From contig JABSOM010000001.1 in assembly GCA_013215945.1 (NCBI GenBank), positions 186,001-250,000 of the forward strand: DNA of 64,000 nucleotides, read 5' to 3'. Under the pieces are notes generated by a model, which was given only the letters and a program-made list of their open reading frames with translations, made no database searches and was not told the origin of the DNA. Origin of the DNA: Campylobacteraceae bacterium. GTDB taxonomy: Bacteria > Campylobacterota > Campylobacteria > Campylobacterales > Arcobacteraceae. The position numbers were made by a program, and so were the translations under genes. The stretch's first letter is position 1, and every line of letters begins with the position of its first letter. This document shows, piece after piece, positions 62,269 through 64,000 of this stretch.

Positions 62269-64000
62269 TTAAAGAGATTCCAAATATTTATCAAAGTTTT
62301 TTAAGGTAAAATCAATTAAAGAATCATGATAAGGGCCTTTAAAATATTGTGTGGCACTGGAAATTTTTAAATCTTGAATCAATTGCACTCCTGTCAAAAA
62401 ATCAGCATCTTGGTCATTTAAAATAGCCTTAATAAGAGAGACTTGAATAGAAGCATCAGCATACTGATTTGCTTGCAATAAAGCTGCTACTATTAGGTAC
62501 ATAGTATATTTATCTTCCAGACCATAATTTAATTGTAATTCTTCCAAAATATCAATTGTTTCTTGGGATTCTCCCTTATGCAATTTAAGCAGAGCTTTTG
62601 TTCTTAAATAAGAAGGAGTAGTTTTTCCCGTAATATCTAAGTGTGCTCTATCAAATAAACTAAGTGCTTTTAAAATATCAACATAAAAAGAAGTAATAAT
62701 TAAAGGGCCTTCTAAAAAATTATTATTAAGTACTAGAGGAATAGTATCTTGTAATCGTATACGATATTCAAAATCACTTTCATTTTTTTGTTTTATACTT
62801 AATTTCAGTAAATATACAAAAGGATCTCTAAAATAATCTTTTAATAAGGGTTCATTAATGCTAAGCTCACCTTTCTTCATAGCCTCTAAAAAAGATAAAG
62901 ATTTATAAAAAACGCTGTGTTCATAATCTTTTGAGTTTCCTTTGACATTAAACTTTTCATCCATAAATAATTTATACAAACTGTGTCCAAAATATATAAA
63001 TAAGCCATCATTTGATTTAACATTACTTTGAATATATTCTTTATCTCTAACTTTTAAGTGTATTTTATCTGCTGTTATTAAAGTCATAACAGCATAGAGT
63101 TTATTTCCTGGATTTAATTTATAGGCTTTTTCGAAGTATTTAAAAGCATTGTGATAATCATTGATTTGCCCATAACAAAGCGCTAAATTGTAGTATACAT
63201 ACGATTTAGTATCTTCTTTTATAAATGCTTTTAATTTTTTAATTCTAATAATGGGATCGTCTTTTATTATATTTAAAAAATTAATATTATAATCTAACAT
63301 TTCTTCTAAAGAATCAAGATTTTGTCTTGATTTAAAGATAAATCCTTTTGCCGAATCATAAATAATTTCTTCATTATCAGAAAATATAAAAGGCGCAAAA
63401 TAAATAATATAATCAATCATACGGTCCTTAGAAAAATTTTTAATAAAAGAAAAATATTCTTCACTACTATATTTATTTTTATTAAAATACATTTTCAAAG
63501 GCATGCTTAAATTGGCCGAAAAAATAGATTTTTTCTTATTAATTATTGATAGATGTTCTTTTAATTTCACAAGTTCATTTGCTTTTAAATCTCTAAAAAC
63601 CATTAACCAAAGAATTTTATGTTTTTTATCTAAATTAACTGTATTTTCATAAGCACGTTGTAAAAAAATCTCTGCTTGAATATAATTTTTTACTTTTAAA
63701 TGCAACATTGCTGTTTTAAGATTTAAAGGGAAATGCATTGTTTTTAGAATTGTTATAGCTTTTGCATACTCTTTTAAAATAATATAAGTATCTGCCATCA
63801 TTCGTTTAGAATGTTCACTCATATTTTTGTTTTTACGACCAATATTTATAATACTCTCCAAATATTTTACTTCATTAGTGATTTGATATAAATAATATGC
63901 TGCACTCATATAAGAATAAGTTTGAGTTTTTTTTGCAGCTTTGTAATTGTAAATTTTATTTAAATAAAGTTTAGCGTTGTGAATAGAATTTAATTTATAA
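62269..64000 (-). CDS. TPR repeat protein (5' partial at right edge)
   Basis: The frame runs open to the right window edge, so the N-terminus is missing; an internal ATG at 63909 is not the true start. At least 577 residues are visible, almost all helix-turn-helix TPR repeats (for example YNLALCYGQINDYHNAFKYFEKAYKLNPGNK). The large size and place after the flagellar locus fit a flagellar TPR protein such as PflB, but no distinguishing motif or membrane helix is visible. It is divided from flaG by 128 nt. Confidence 0.7.
   Translation of the reverse strand, partial: YKLNSIHNAKLYLNKIYNYKAAKKTQTYSYMSAAYYLYQITNEVKYLESIINIGRKNKNMSEHSKRMMADTYIILKEYAKAITILKTMHFPLNLKTAMLHLKVKNYIQAEIFLQRAYENTVNLDKKHKILWLMVFRDLKANELVKLKEHLSIINKKKSIFSANLSMPLKMYFNKNKYSSEEYFSFIKNFSKDRMIDYIIYFAPFIFSDNEEIIYDSAKGFIFKSRQNLDSLEEMLDYNINFLNIIKDDPIIRIKKLKAFIKEDTKSYVYYNLALCYGQINDYHNAFKYFEKAYKLNPGNKLYAVMTLITADKIHLKVRDKEYIQSNVKSNDGLFIYFGHSLYKLFMDEKFNVKGNSKDYEHSVFYKSLSFLEAMKKGELSINEPLLKDYFRDPFVYLLKLSIKQKNESDFEYRIRLQDTIPLVLNNNFLEGPLIITSFYVDILKALSLFDRAHLDITGKTTPSYLRTKALLKLHKGESQETIDILEELQLNYGLEDKYTMYLIVAALLQANQYADASIQVSLIKAILNDQDADFLTGVQLIQDLKISSATQYFKGPYHDSLIDFTLKNFDKYLESL

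Noticed and set aside
1-64000. tRNA, rRNA, insertion sequences, integrase or phage genes.
   Set aside because: Read through all gaps by eye and saw none; small or diverged RNA genes could still be missed without a covariance search.

Overview
The window is AT-rich, densely packed DNA from a Campylobacterota bacterium, most likely a member of Arcobacteraceae. The clues are a very A/T-biased codon use, FliY in place of a separate FliM/FliN pair here, a PflA-like TPR protein in the flagellar operon, 7TMR-DISM and HD-GYP sensors, Bpt plus ClpS-ClpA, and promoters that look sigma70-like (extended -10) ahead of flagellar genes, with no sigma54-type motif seen. The genus assignment is inference. No rRNA, tRNA, CRISPR, insertion sequence or phage gene was seen.

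Layout. 1-3.1 kb: chemoreceptor (5' cut by the window edge), stand-alone receiver and histidine kinase in one operon. 3.0-7.2 kb: a signalling island made of an unknown 138-aa protein, a 7TMR-DISM histidine kinase, its winged-helix response regulator, and a LuxI/FeeM-like N-acyltransferase. The same TGTGACGC direct-repeat element lies in the same orientation ahead of the unknown gene and the acyltransferase. 7.2-10.9 kb: small proteins and an HD-GYP c-di-GMP phosphodiesterase. 11.0-26.7 kb: an iron island. It holds a Fur-boxed operon (20-aa Cys-ending peptide, DUF2325, unknown, flavodoxin), two Fur paralogues, a Fur-boxed operon resembling a ferrosome (fez) cluster (diguanylate cyclase, HMA2-like protein, ferritin-like protein, small membrane proteins, non-CPC P1B-type ATPase), a Fur-boxed small membrane protein, and a Fur-boxed imelysin / DUF1111 / imelysin / hydroxylase / di-haem peroxidase operon.

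26.8-43.4 kb: housekeeping and assorted genes (bpt, trpA, panB, ruvB, an AI-2E-type permease, LRR and J-domain proteins, rhodanese, cytochrome c, clpS-clpA, bioD, MFS, a molybdopterin oxidoreductase, and HlyD-like and BatD-like proteins). 43.4-62.2 kb: one long minus-strand flagellar locus running from flaG/fliY/motAB through flgJ-like, flgN-like, flgA, flhF, flhG, fliE, flgC, fliK, fliR, flhB, pflA-like, fliI, flgL and flhA, followed without a clear break by the BatD-like, HlyD-like, molybdoenzyme and MFS genes. 62.3-64 kb: a TPR protein cut by the right edge.

The points most worth following are the ferrosome-like operon headed by a diguanylate cyclase, the two-component-linked acyltransferase with its paired operators, the Fur-controlled 20-aa peptide, the FlgL carrying four EF-hand-type repeats, and a terminator-like hairpin inside a signal-peptide coding region of the imelysin operon.
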